Shown here: positions 51,382 to 59,653 of the stretch, piece by piece | Position numbering within the stretch: position 1 is the stretch's first letter | How the letters are laid out: each line of letters begins with the position of its first letter | Origin: Flavobacterium sp. DG2-3 | Lineage (GTDB): Bacteria > Bacteroidota > Bacteroidia > Flavobacteriales > Flavobacteriaceae | NCBI RefSeq assembly: GCF_030730925.1 | Contig: NZ_JAVAMB010000007.1 | Coordinates: 186,001-250,000 of the forward strand | Direction: 5' to 3' | Length of the DNA: 64,000 nt | Notes under the pieces: generated by a model | Told to the model about the DNA's origin: nothing | What the model saw: the letters and a program-made list of their open reading frames with translations, nothing else | The model's database searches: none | Program-made: the position numbers and the translations under genes

Positions 51382-52491
51382 TTATTTACTCTTCTTCTTC
51401 CTTCCAAGCCAAATCAACAGCCCCGTAATGGGAAGCGTAAGAGCAAAAAGACAAACTAAGAATGCTAGAATTTTGGTTGGATAACCATAAATGCTTCCGG
51501 TATGAATTGGATAAATCAAACGTCTTACTTTATCGCCATTGCTAAATGATTCGTAGGGTCTCGCTTCTACAATTTCGCCTGTATATTTATCAAAATAAGC
51601 AAGGCTGGCAATATTTGGTATATCTTTTTCAAGATTCATTTTGATAACCAAAATACTGTTTATAGTGTCCGATGGTATTCTGATTTGAGTGTCTCCCTTG
51701 TATTTAAAAACACTGTCTGTCTTAGAGAATATGCTTTGATAGAAAAATGTTTTATCTCCTTCTGGATCAATTTTAGTTGGGTTTTCAACTTTCGCAGATT
51801 TTTTATTCGTTGTTCCGTCGGCCAATAAATAAACTCCGTCTTCAACCCAATCGTAGGACCAAGTTAAACCTGTTAATGAAATAATTAGTAGAACCAAAAA
51901 AGTATAAAAACCAAAAGTCGAGTGAAAATCCCAGTTTACTCTTTTAAATGATGCGCCCCATTTTACCGTTAATCTTTGTTTTAAGTTTTTAATTTTCTTT
52001 GGCCACCATAAAACAAGTCCCGACAAAAGCATAAACACAAAAATAAGACAGCTAATTCCTGTGATAGCTTGTCCAAAATCGCCCAAAACCAAATGACGAT
52101 GCAAATCAAGCACAATAGAAAAAAAACGTCTTTCTGCAAGGATAGAAGCTAGGACTTTACCAGTGTAGGGATCAATAGAAAAAAGCTGTTTTTTCTTGTC
52201 CAAATCAGTTGCGGAAATCAGTAAAGTTCTTTCTGGATCATAAAAAGAATGAACGCGATCAATTTTCTTAAGGTGAAAATCTTCTTTCATATCAGAAATA
52301 ATTCCGTCTACTGGCATTTTTTCCTCGCCTATGCTAGCAACTTTATAAAACTCAGGATTAAAAAACTCGTCCAGTTCATCTTCAAAAACCAATATACTTC
52401 CTGTAAGGGCAACTATAAAAACAATTAGCCCGGACGCAAGTCCGAGCCAAAGGTGCAATAAGCCAATATTCTTTTTAAGCGTTTTGTTCAT
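51382..52491 (-). CDS. PepSY-associated membrane protein (siderophore/iron reductase type)
   Basis: A 369-residue inner-membrane protein with four hydrophobic helices: LLHLWLGLASGLIVFIVALTG at the start, ITGISCLIFVFMLLSGLVLW, FHSTFGFYTFLVLLIISLTG and a last one, ILAFLVCLFALTLPITGLLI. Two soluble PepSY-type domains lie between. Conserved histidines in HLWLG, DLHRHL and FHST could bind haem. In Bacteroidota and Proteobacteria these proteins sit next to TonB siderophore receptors and are thought to reduce ferric siderophore in the periplasm or membrane. It follows the receptor gene by 56 bases on the same strand. Confidence 0.82.
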   Translation of the reverse strand: MNKTLKKNIGLLHLWLGLASGLIVFIVALTGSILVFEDELDEFFNPEFYKVASIGEEKMPVDGIISDMKEDFHLKKIDRVHSFYDPERTLLISATDLDKKKQLFSIDPYTGKVLASILAERRFFSIVLDLHRHLVLGDFGQAITGISCLIFVFMLLSGLVLWWPKKIKNLKQRLTVKWGASFKRVNWDFHSTFGFYTFLVLLIISLTGLTWSYDWVEDGVYLLADGTTNKKSAKVENPTKIDPEGDKTFFYQSIFSKTDSVFKYKGDTQIRIPSDTINSILVIKMNLEKDIPNIASLAYFDKYTGEIVEARPYESFSNGDKVRRLIYPIHTGSIYGYPTKILAFLVCLFALTLPITGLLIWLGRKKKSK

Positions 52492-52547
52492 TTATTATAT
52501 CGTTTTCAAATAATGCAAAGCTTCTAAAAATGATCTTTTTTGAAATT

Positions 52548-54863
52548 TTAAAATTTATAACGCAGGTTTAAACTTGTCGTCATACCGTTACCCATTACAT
52601 AATCTGCATTTACAGCGCGGTATTGACTTAAAGTTGAATAATAACTGTTGTTTAATAAGTTTTCAATTCCTAAGTTTACCGACCAGTTTTTATTAAATGC
52701 ATAACTTCCGGCAAAATTAATCAAATTCACTGTCGAAATAGGTCCTTCACTATTATTGTACTTTCCATTCGCGTTTGGTTGAAAACGATCGCGACAGCCC
52801 GTATTTACCCAAGACAATTGTAAAAACCAGTCAGAACCAGGTTTGTAATTAATGAATGCCGTTGCTTTCGGAGGAGCAATACGAGATCCGTTTAAGTACA
52901 CTTCGCTTCCGTCATCAAATTCTGCTTTTCCGTCTACATAAGAATAACTTCCTCCAACATTCAATTTATCAGAGAATCTGTAATCTAATGTTATTTCATA
53001 TCCTTTAATTTCTTCAGGTTCGCGCTGTGCCACCAAACGTCCGTCAATTTCAATTAAATTAGCACCTAATTTTGAAGTGCTAATATAATACGAAGCTGTT
53101 AAATTAAAGTTGTAAAACTTACTAGAAAAACCAACTTCATAATTATTGGTAATAATTGGATCTGTTGCTAAACTTGCAATCGTGCTTTCTTCAGCACTTC
53201 TTAAAATCCTTCCCAATTCATTTATGGCAAATGCCTGAGAAAAACTTACGAATGGATTAAAAATTTCATACTTATTAAAACGAAGACCAGCATTAAACAT
53301 CGTAGCATTATATGGAATTTTACCTCCTTCTACAAAAATACTTCCTTGATTTCCTGGTCCAGAAGCAATTGTATTATAATCATCAACACGAACTGTTGCA
53401 TTTTCATATCGCAATCCGCCTTTAAAAATTAAATTTTCTAAAACATCCACTTTTAATTGTGCATAAGGAGCAATGTTTAACATGTCCATTTTCGGGATAT
53501 AAACACGTCCGTCTACTAAATCCTGAAAAGTAACATCATTTAAAACGTCAATACCATAAGTAATTTCAGTAGGCATTGAACCAATTTTGAAAGGCGTATT
53601 TAAGTTAATTCGCGTTCCATTTTTATTCGAATTAATCATGGTTTGTCCCGGGCCATACCAAGCTGTTCCGGAAGGCACATAACGATTCATCGATTGAAAA
53701 GAATTTAGATAAGCAGACACATCCAATTGTGTTGTATTAAATAAATTATTTTTCGAAAAAGTAAACATGAAGTTATGATTGAAAGGCGTTCCTGCACTTT
53801 TACCAGGCTCTGTACCTCTCACTCCAATTGTCGGAGTTTGACCGTATACTCCTGTTTGGCTAATATATTTAGCATCTTGGGTACTGCTATAGAAATTGTA
53901 AACTACGTTAAAACTAGTATGATCATCCATATCGTATCCTAATTTGACAAAAGCATTAGACTGAGACGAATTAGACAAACCATCTGTCTGTCCTAGAGGT
54001 TTTCCATCTGCATCTCTTTGAAGGCCTGTGTAATCAAAAGCTCCTCCAATAACGTAGCTGAACTTATTTTTTCTACCATTGAAAAATTGCGAGACACGGT
54101 AACCAAAAGTTTCTTTGCTATGGATTGGATTAAAAGTAGCACCTACAGTAGTTATCCCTTGAAAACTGTCAACCAACGGGCTCTTTTTTGTAATATAATT
54201 GATGATACCTCCTCCTGAACCGTTTCCGTAAATAGAAGTAGCTCCTTTAATAACCTCAATACGTTCGATTGCGTTGGCATCGACCACACGGATATCACGA
54301 GCACCATTCATTAAAGGTGTTGACTGCGGAATTCCATCAATTAAAACCAAAACTTGTCGCCCTCTTAAAGTTTGCCCTGAGTTTGTTGCTTTATTTGTTG
54401 AAACACCAAGACCAGGAATAACATTTCCTAGAATAGACGATAAATTAGTATTAATACTGCTTTGAACCTGAATTTCTTTTTGGCTCATAATAGTGATCGA
54501 AGAAGGAACTGTCGCAATATTCTCTTGCTTTCTTCCTGCTGTAACAACTACTTCATGCAGTTCGTTTTCACTAACTAAAACAATAGAAATTTCATTTTTT
54601 TCATCCAGATTAGAAAAAACATAAGAAAGCGGCTGATATTCTGGTGACGAAATTAAAACCGTTTTGTTTTCTATATCTTGAACTGAAATCGAAACTTGTC
54701 CAGCTTTATTGGTCGTTCCGATAATTTTATTGCCTGAAGAAACTGAGGCGTTTGCAATAAGACTTTTTGATTCGTTTTCAACCTTTAATCGAAGTGTTTG
54801 TGCTTGCAAATTGACGGCTAAAAAAAGGAAAATGATTAGGGTAATTGGGCGTTTAAAATTCAT
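52548..54863 (-). CDS. TonB-dependent siderophore receptor
   Basis: A 771-residue receptor starting at 54863 (MNFKRPITLIIFLFLAVNLQ AQ, split signal peptide); the in-frame extension to 54923 would begin upstream of the promoter. A carboxypeptidase-like domain is at residues 25-100, the plug at ~110-240 (ELHEVVVTAGRKQENIATVP, VLVLIDGIPQSTPLMNGARD, ATSIYGNGSGGGIINYITKK), then a 22-strand barrel ending in LRYKF. It is the siderophore type, not SusC type. The promoter has an ideal TTTG-19-TATTTTTG pair. It likely takes up the siderophore made by the operon at 57.6-64 kb, though a foreign siderophore is also possible. Confidence 0.92.
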   Translation of the reverse strand: MNFKRPITLIIFLFLAVNLQAQTLRLKVENESKSLIANASVSSGNKIIGTTNKAGQVSISVQDIENKTVLISSPEYQPLSYVFSNLDEKNEISIVLVSENELHEVVVTAGRKQENIATVPSSITIMSQKEIQVQSSINTNLSSILGNVIPGLGVSTNKATNSGQTLRGRQVLVLIDGIPQSTPLMNGARDIRVVDANAIERIEVIKGATSIYGNGSGGGIINYITKKSPLVDSFQGITTVGATFNPIHSKETFGYRVSQFFNGRKNKFSYVIGGAFDYTGLQRDADGKPLGQTDGLSNSSQSNAFVKLGYDMDDHTSFNVVYNFYSSTQDAKYISQTGVYGQTPTIGVRGTEPGKSAGTPFNHNFMFTFSKNNLFNTTQLDVSAYLNSFQSMNRYVPSGTAWYGPGQTMINSNKNGTRINLNTPFKIGSMPTEITYGIDVLNDVTFQDLVDGRVYIPKMDMLNIAPYAQLKVDVLENLIFKGGLRYENATVRVDDYNTIASGPGNQGSIFVEGGKIPYNATMFNAGLRFNKYEIFNPFVSFSQAFAINELGRILRSAEESTIASLATDPIITNNYEVGFSSKFYNFNLTASYYISTSKLGANLIEIDGRLVAQREPEEIKGYEITLDYRFSDKLNVGGSYSYVDGKAEFDDGSEVYLNGSRIAPPKATAFINYKPGSDWFLQLSWVNTGCRDRFQPNANGKYNNSEGPISTVNLINFAGSYAFNKNWSVNLGIENLLNNSYYSTLSQYRAVNADYVMGNGMTTSLNLRYKF

Positions 54864-54920
54864 TTTTATGGTTTTGAAAAAAAATATGCGGTATTTATTT
54901 TTATTTAGATTAATTCTCGA

Positions 54921-54951
54921 CAAAAATAAACATTCTAAATTGTTTCACAAA
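54921..54951 (-). promoter_or_regulatory. Consensus Bacteroidota promoter of the receptor operon
   Basis: On the minus strand TTTG (54951-54948), 19 bases, TATTTTTG (54928-54921), a full match to TTTG-N19-TAnnTTTG. Confidence 0.7.
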
Positions 54952-55170
54952 TAATTAAGATTTTAAAGTATGAAAGAATTTTGAAAGAGAAAGAGAAAGA
55001 TTAAATGAACGTGAGGATCCGAAGAAACGTTAATAAATAATTATCTATAAAGATAAACTGATTTTAGAAAAGACTTTTTGAATATCTTTTTTTTGAGTTT
55101 GTGTGCGCTTTTAGGACTTTTATTCTTGAATTTATAAAACCTACGCAAAATAACTGCGTACTAATATTAT

Positions 55171-55178
55171 TATCTTTG
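55171..55178 (+). promoter_or_regulatory. -7 box of the HEPN-like cassette
   Basis: TATCTTTG, 18 bases before the ATG at 55197. Confidence 0.5.
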
Positions 55179-55196
55179 ATGTATAATTAATTATTT

Positions 55197-55960
55197 ATGG
55201 AAGATACAGATATAAAAAAATAAGAAGAATTTTAAAGTATAAAGGCCGCGAAGATTTATCAGATTTATTAATTAATTCTACATCTTACTTAGATGTATCA
55301 AGTACTTATGGAAGTAGATCATATTCTCTTGTTAGTGTTTTTGAAATAAAATCGCATCCAAAAAATCAGGCTCTAATTGACAAACTTAGCGAAAAAGATA
55401 AAAAAGAAATTTTTGATGCAGTCTTAAAAGTTTATCCAATAAAAAATGAAGAGCCCGAAATTAGAGAAGTTGTATATTTTCCTGATTTTGATATAATAAA
55501 TCCTGAACTTGTTGAAACAAAAGGGTTGGAAAGAATATCATTTGAGTATATACATGAACAAATAAAAAAATGTGATTCCAAAATAGTTGAAAAAGATTAT
55601 GAAGGTTCAATTACTAATGCTCGAACTTTAATTGAATCAGTCTGCTTATTTATTTTCGAAACAAAGACAAATGAAAAATATGATTACGATGGTAATTTAT
55701 TAAAACTTTATAAAACTATAGCAAGCTTACTAAACATGTCTCCAGCAAATCATGAAAATGAATACATTAAACAAATCTTATCAGGAGTTTTTAGCATAAT
55801 AAATGGTGTTTCTGGTTTAAGAAATTCATATAGTGATTCTCATGGAATTGGCCCATCAAAGTCATCTTATAAAATTGACGAAAGACATGCTGTCTTTACA
55901 GTAAACCTAGCTAAAATAGTTTCAGAATATTTATTTGTAAGTTTTGAAAAATCAGAGTAA
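55197..55960 (+). CDS. Abi_C-domain protein read across an A7 frameshift
   Basis: ATG at 55197 reads MEDTDIKK then TAA; reading one base back within the A7 run (55217-55223) gives KKIRRILKYKGREDLSDLL and continues without stop to 55960, about 254 residues in all. The C-terminal half (TNARTLIESVCLFIFETK, SGLRNSYSDSHGIG, TVNLAKIVSEYL) fits the abortive-infection C-terminal (Abi_C) family and contains an RN-x5-HG motif. The N-terminal half is unfamiliar. Either one A was lost, or A AAA AAA is used for -1 slippage or RNA-polymerase slippage. A TTG at 55526 could also start a short C-terminal form. First gene of a three-gene AT-rich cassette. Confidence 0.65.
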
Positions 55961-56033
55961 TCGAACGTCCCTAAAATTCGATAAACTCTAACAATACTTT
56001 ATTAATTTTCTATAAAAATTTAAAATATTAAAT

Positions 56034-56570
56034 ATGACATCCAAATTCAAAAATACTGATGAAAAGGAAAAAGAAGTTTATTTTTATCTTGGTTTATTAT
56101 CTACTCTTTTTGCAAAAATGGAATCTAAATTATTAATTATAGTAGGGAAATATATTACTTCTGATTTTGTTTTGGCTAACACCCTTTTTGAAAGAAACAC
56201 TTTAGCTTCTAATATTGAAATGCTTAAAAACCTAAATGATTTAAAAGATTTTGAAAATAAAACTGTAAAACAGCTTATTCAAAAAGTATCAAATATTAAA
56301 AAGATTAGAAATCTATTTATTCATGGTGTATGGAGCGAGCCCATAGAGCGTGAAAATGATATTTTTATCATTTGTCGTGAATCAAAACTGGACTATTCTG
56401 AAAAAAAAGAAAATGGAAATAGAATAAGTCGCCAATGGGGTTCAAATAAATCAACTGAATTTAGATTAACCTATATAAGAAAACAGGTTGATCATGTTGA
56501 AGAAATTCTATTAATGCAAGATTATCTAATTAAAAAATTCGAAGATTACGATTATTATAGATATTTATAA
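56034..56570 (+). CDS. HEPN-like protein of unknown function
   Basis: A 178-residue, all-helical soluble protein: TDEKEKEVYFYLGLLSTLFA, KMESKLLIIVGKYI and KTVKQLIQKVSNIKKIRNLF, then IHG. The motif R92-N-L-F-I-H97-G matches Rx4-6H of HEPN ribonucleases, in the expected helix position. Most of the rest is unfamiliar. It is 73 bases downstream of the Abi_C gene and 59 upstream of the next gene, all in the same direction. I infer an RNA-targeting toxin or a sensor, unproven. Confidence 0.6.
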   Translation: MTSKFKNTDEKEKEVYFYLGLLSTLFAKMESKLLIIVGKYITSDFVLANTLFERNTLASNIEMLKNLNDLKDFENKTVKQLIQKVSNIKKIRNLFIHGVWSEPIERENDIFIICRESKLDYSEKKENGNRISRQWGSNKSTEFRLTYIRKQVDHVEEILLMQDYLIKKFEDYDYYRYL

Positions 56571-56629
56571 TTGATTTGAAATAATTAAATATTTTAATCG
56601 CTTATTTAGATGCAAATTAAAACTATAAA

Positions 56630-57508
56630 ATGAAGATAGGAATAAATAATAATTTATCAATTAGTTGTAGTAAATGCAAATCTGGGGAGTCGCTTAGTTT
56701 TGTCATGCAAAGAAATAGTCCTGTATCTCTCCACGAAATCAATCAGTGTAGGTCGTGTGGTAATTCATTTTCATATTTAGATGGAATTATTGATGCTTAT
56801 TGTTCTGAACATCCTTTCATTGCTTTAGATTTTGTTAGTAATATTATTGAATATGGTACTTGCGATATAGCCATTGGTACTCCAAAAGTTGTTTCGCTTA
56901 AGCAAACAGTCCCTATCTTTCACAAAGTTTTTTTAACAAATAAAGAAAAATTTTATTTTTCTGCTCCTATTTATGAAAACGATAGAGCAAATTTTACCAT
57001 TTTATCCTCTGAGGAAATAAGGATATCCAGAGAAACTACAAATGAAGATTCTTTTGGAAAATTCGGAGATATAGTTAAAATAGGCTGGATGGTTTATGGC
57101 AGAACTAAAGAATTAAATGTAGAACCATGGAAACAACTTTTAGTTCAATCCAAAGAAGAGTATATAAATGAAAAATATCTCCTGTCATTTCTATCAGTTG
57201 CTATAGCATTAGAATCTTATATTAATTCAAAAATAGTAGAAAACTTAAATAGTAAAAATATTGATGAAAAAAGCATTGATATTTTTCTAAAGGAATCCAA
57301 TATGGTTGATAAGGCATTTGTTTTATTTAAATCGTTAATAGGAATTGATCCCGTTGAAGTGGGAAATTTATCAAGAAGTAATTTTACAAAAATAATTGAG
57401 AAAAGAAATAAAATTGCTCACGGGAAAATTGTAACTGTCGAAAAAAATGAAGTGATAGATGTTTTTAATGCAGTTATTAAATTCATAATATACATGGAAA
57501 ACAGCTAA
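56630..57508 (+). CDS. Zinc-ribbon/HEPN-like protein of unknown function
   Basis: A 292-residue protein. The N-terminus has two CxxC pairs (C13/C16 and C40/C43: SCSKC, QCRSCGNSF), a zinc ribbon. The middle (residues 55-175) is beta-rich, with a predicted binding-domain look and KIGWMVYGRTK. The C-terminal 110 residues are helical, with KRNKIAHG giving R259-N-K-I-A-H264-G, a HEPN Rx4H motif. The gene ends the cassette of three RN...H proteins. Its composition is very AT-rich. It could be a nucleic-acid sensor fused to a ribonuclease fold; this is inference. Confidence 0.6.
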   Translation: MKIGINNNLSISCSKCKSGESLSFVMQRNSPVSLHEINQCRSCGNSFSYLDGIIDAYCSEHPFIALDFVSNIIEYGTCDIAIGTPKVVSLKQTVPIFHKVFLTNKEKFYFSAPIYENDRANFTILSSEEIRISRETTNEDSFGKFGDIVKIGWMVYGRTKELNVEPWKQLLVQSKEEYINEKYLLSFLSVAIALESYINSKIVENLNSKNIDEKSIDIFLKESNMVDKAFVLFKSLIGIDPVEVGNLSRSNFTKIIEKRNKIAHGKIVTVEKNEVIDVFNAVIKFIIYMENS

Positions 57509-57551
57509 TTAAATTCCAATTTCAGAATAAATTATTGAACGTTTATACAAA

Positions 57552-57590
57552 CAAAAAAAGAGACATCAAATTTTATCTGATGCCTCTCTT
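57552..57590 (-). terminator. Terminator of the lysine hydroxylase gene
   Basis: On the minus strand AGAGGCATCA pairs with TGATGTCTCT (one mismatch) and is followed by a T-run. Confidence 0.75.
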
Positions 57591-57607
57591 CAATTCAGTC
57601 TCCAAAA

Positions 57608-58720
57608 TTAATCTTGACCAAAAACTTTTCCTAAATGTTCTTCCATAACAAAATACGGATCATCGGTATGCGTCATCGATCTTATATGAATTAAACTCGT
57701 TTTACTCATCATTCTGAGCATTTGTCTTCTCTCACATTGTACAATTTTTCCATTTTCCTCTCTTTGTCCCGCTATAAAAGCACTTCTTCCGTGAGCACAC
57801 AAATGATTATTGACAAATATAACGTCTCCTGAATCTGGTATATAATCACTATTTATCAGCTCTTTAGCTTCATTCCAAAATTCAGTTAAATTGTAAAGTG
57901 CTTCAGGCGTTTGTCCCGCTTTTTCATTAAATATTTGCTCAGCTGCATCAAATCTGATAAAAGGAAGGTCTTTATTTCCATATAAAACAGAAGCCAACGG
58001 ACCATTATTAGTTTCTTCCTCATAATTGGCATCCTTCGGACATTGATAAATAGGCTGAAAAAGCTTTTCCATTATGTTGTTAACTTTTCCGTGTGATCGT
58101 ACAGAGTATAATGTGGAAGGAACACGCTCTTCATTTCGCAAATAAAGAAAACTTAAAAAGTCGGCCTGATGAAGAAGAAACGCATCTTCGGTATGCACAT
58201 ATAAATTTGTTTTGGATCCAGAACCTGTCTGTGTAGCGGCCATTTTTTCGTCAGGAATAACCGCGTGAAGAATCCCTCCTCCTTTTCGCTGTGCATAATA
58301 TTGAACAGGTTTTGAAGGAACTGCTCCGTGCAGCAAGGAACAAATAAAACCGTATTTATTGAGTTTAGAATAATCTGCACTCTGCCAGTTAGCAGGAGTA
58401 GGTCCCAGATGATCTTGGTCTACTTCTAGAAGACCTCTAAAAACAATAGCACCATATTGATCTGCTGAAAAATCTGTTCCAAAACGGCTTAAGATTCTGG
58501 CTATTCGTTCTGGAAGAAGCTGGAAGGAATGTAGATGAAGCGCCGTTATGTAATCTGGGTTTTCATAGCTCTTAAATGCTTTCTCGAGCAACGTGCCAAC
58601 ATGGGATAAAATATTTCTTTCCTGAGGCGTAACCTCCACTATTAGCGGGCTTGTAGGAATTTGATAAACATAATTTTCTTTTACTGGTATTTCATCTTCA
58701 ATGAATGATTGTGATTTCAT
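57608..58720 (-). CDS. Fe(II)/2-oxoglutarate L-lysine hydroxylase, clavaminate-synthase-like
   Basis: A 370-residue oxygenase. Iron ligands are H176 and E178 (HTEDAF, the HxE form of the clavaminate-synthase/VioC/AsnO group) and H310 in NNHLCAHGRSAF; RRQMLRM supplies the 2-oxoglutarate arginine. IVFRGLLEVDQDHLGPTP and SFLYLRNEERVPSTLYSV are shared by the lysine 4-hydroxylases (KDO) described from Flavobacterium and Chitinophaga; that family assignment is from memory. It adds a hydroxyl to free L-lysine. It is divergent from the siderophore operon, which contains a PLP decarboxylase, the same neighbour known for KDO genes. It should supply hydroxylysine for a siderophore diamine. Confidence 0.8.
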   Translation of the reverse strand: MKSQSFIEDEIPVKENYVYQIPTSPLIVEVTPQERNILSHVGTLLEKAFKSYENPDYITALHLHSFQLLPERIARILSRFGTDFSADQYGAIVFRGLLEVDQDHLGPTPANWQSADYSKLNKYGFICSLLHGAVPSKPVQYYAQRKGGGILHAVIPDEKMAATQTGSGSKTNLYVHTEDAFLLHQADFLSFLYLRNEERVPSTLYSVRSHGKVNNIMEKLFQPIYQCPKDANYEEETNNGPLASVLYGNKDLPFIRFDAAEQIFNEKAGQTPEALYNLTEFWNEAKELINSDYIPDSGDVIFVNNHLCAHGRSAFIAGQREENGKIVQCERRQMLRMMSKTSLIHIRSMTHTDDPYFVMEEHLGKVFGQD

Positions 58721-58932
58721 TTTATTAGTTTATTTAATAGTTAATAAAAATTGAGGCAAGCATAAAACACAAACTACTGAAATCAAACATTATACAAAAA
58801 AAAGCATCGTTCAAATACACTTTAAAAATGTACAGAATTTCGTATTTATTTTTTACTGTTTTATTTTTTTTATAAAGATTAATTTCTACATTTGCTTCTA
58901 CTGTTTTTATTCATTCTAAATAAAATCTACTT

Positions 58933-58946
58933 ACAAATATATTTGT
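58933..58946. promoter_or_regulatory. Operator-like palindrome with embedded -7 box, siderophore operon
   Basis: ACAAATATATTTGT, a 14-bp perfect palindrome; it contains TATATTTG (58938-58945), a -7 box 48 bases before the ATG. A second -7 box TACATTTG is at 58887-58894. An iron-responsive repressor could bind here. Confidence 0.45.
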
Positions 58947-58993
58947 TTTAAAATTTAAAAAAAGAATTTTCTTAAAAAATTTATTAAAAAAAT

Positions 58994-59629
58994 ATGAATA
59001 ATACCACGAAACCCAATGAAATCAATACCTCACATTTTGTACCCCGGAAAAAAAAGATTTCAAAGATCATTCGGACCAGACGAAGTATTTATGCAGATGA
59101 ATTTGTAAAGCGAAATATACCAGAAGAACTATTAAATGAAATTTTGACAAACGCAACCTACGCTCCTACGCATAAAATGACGGAGCCATGGAGGTTTATT
59201 GTTTTTAAAGATCATTATTTGGAACAACTCGGATCTTTTCTGGCTGAATATTACAAAGACTTTTATTTTAAAAAGTTTTCTCCTGAAGAAGCATTTGAAA
59301 AGTACAATCTGCTAAAAAAATATCCTCTTAATTCGGCTTGCGTGATTGGCGTTATAATGGTTCTCAATCGCAAAATAAACCTGCCCGAATGGGAAGAAGT
59401 GGCTGCCGTTTCTTCTGCTGTTCAAAACATGGCACTCACCTGCACTGCCCATAATATCGGGAGCTACTGGAGTACTTCTGCCGGTGCAATTGACTATGTA
59501 AATCAATTTGGTCTGGCTGAAAATGAAAAATCTCTGGGTCTAATGTATGTCGGGTATTATCCAGATGATCTTGAACCGTCCAAAAAAAAGAGAACGCCTA
59601 TTTCTAGTAAAGTAACTTATTTCCAATAA
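58994..59629 (+). CDS. Nitroreductase-family flavoprotein
   Basis: A 211-residue flavin enzyme: KIIRTRRSIYADEFVKRNIP is the FMN-binding start, LTNATYAPTHKMTEPWRFIV the next helix and loop, and LTCTAHNIGSYWST the second FMN contact; the C-terminal segment LGLMYVGYYPDDL is typical. It uses NAD(P)H to reduce a substrate. As first gene of the siderophore operon, 24 bases before the decarboxylase, it may reduce ferric siderophore or recycle flavin for the N-monooxygenase. Either role is inference. Confidence 0.82.
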   Translation: MNNTTKPNEINTSHFVPRKKKISKIIRTRRSIYADEFVKRNIPEELLNEILTNATYAPTHKMTEPWRFIVFKDHYLEQLGSFLAEYYKDFYFKKFSPEEAFEKYNLLKKYPLNSACVIGVIMVLNRKINLPEWEEVAAVSSAVQNMALTCTAHNIGSYWSTSAGAIDYVNQFGLAENEKSLGLMYVGYYPDDLEPSKKKRTPISSKVTYFQ

Positions 59630-59653
59630 ACTCAATTCTAAAAATTAATCATT

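Larger units (their letters stand above)
54864..55196. other. Divergent intergenic region, receptor versus Abi-type cassette
   Basis: About 330 AT-rich bases with the receptor promoter (54921-54951) and the box TATCTTTG (55171-55178). No repeat or ORF recognised. Confidence 0.5.
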
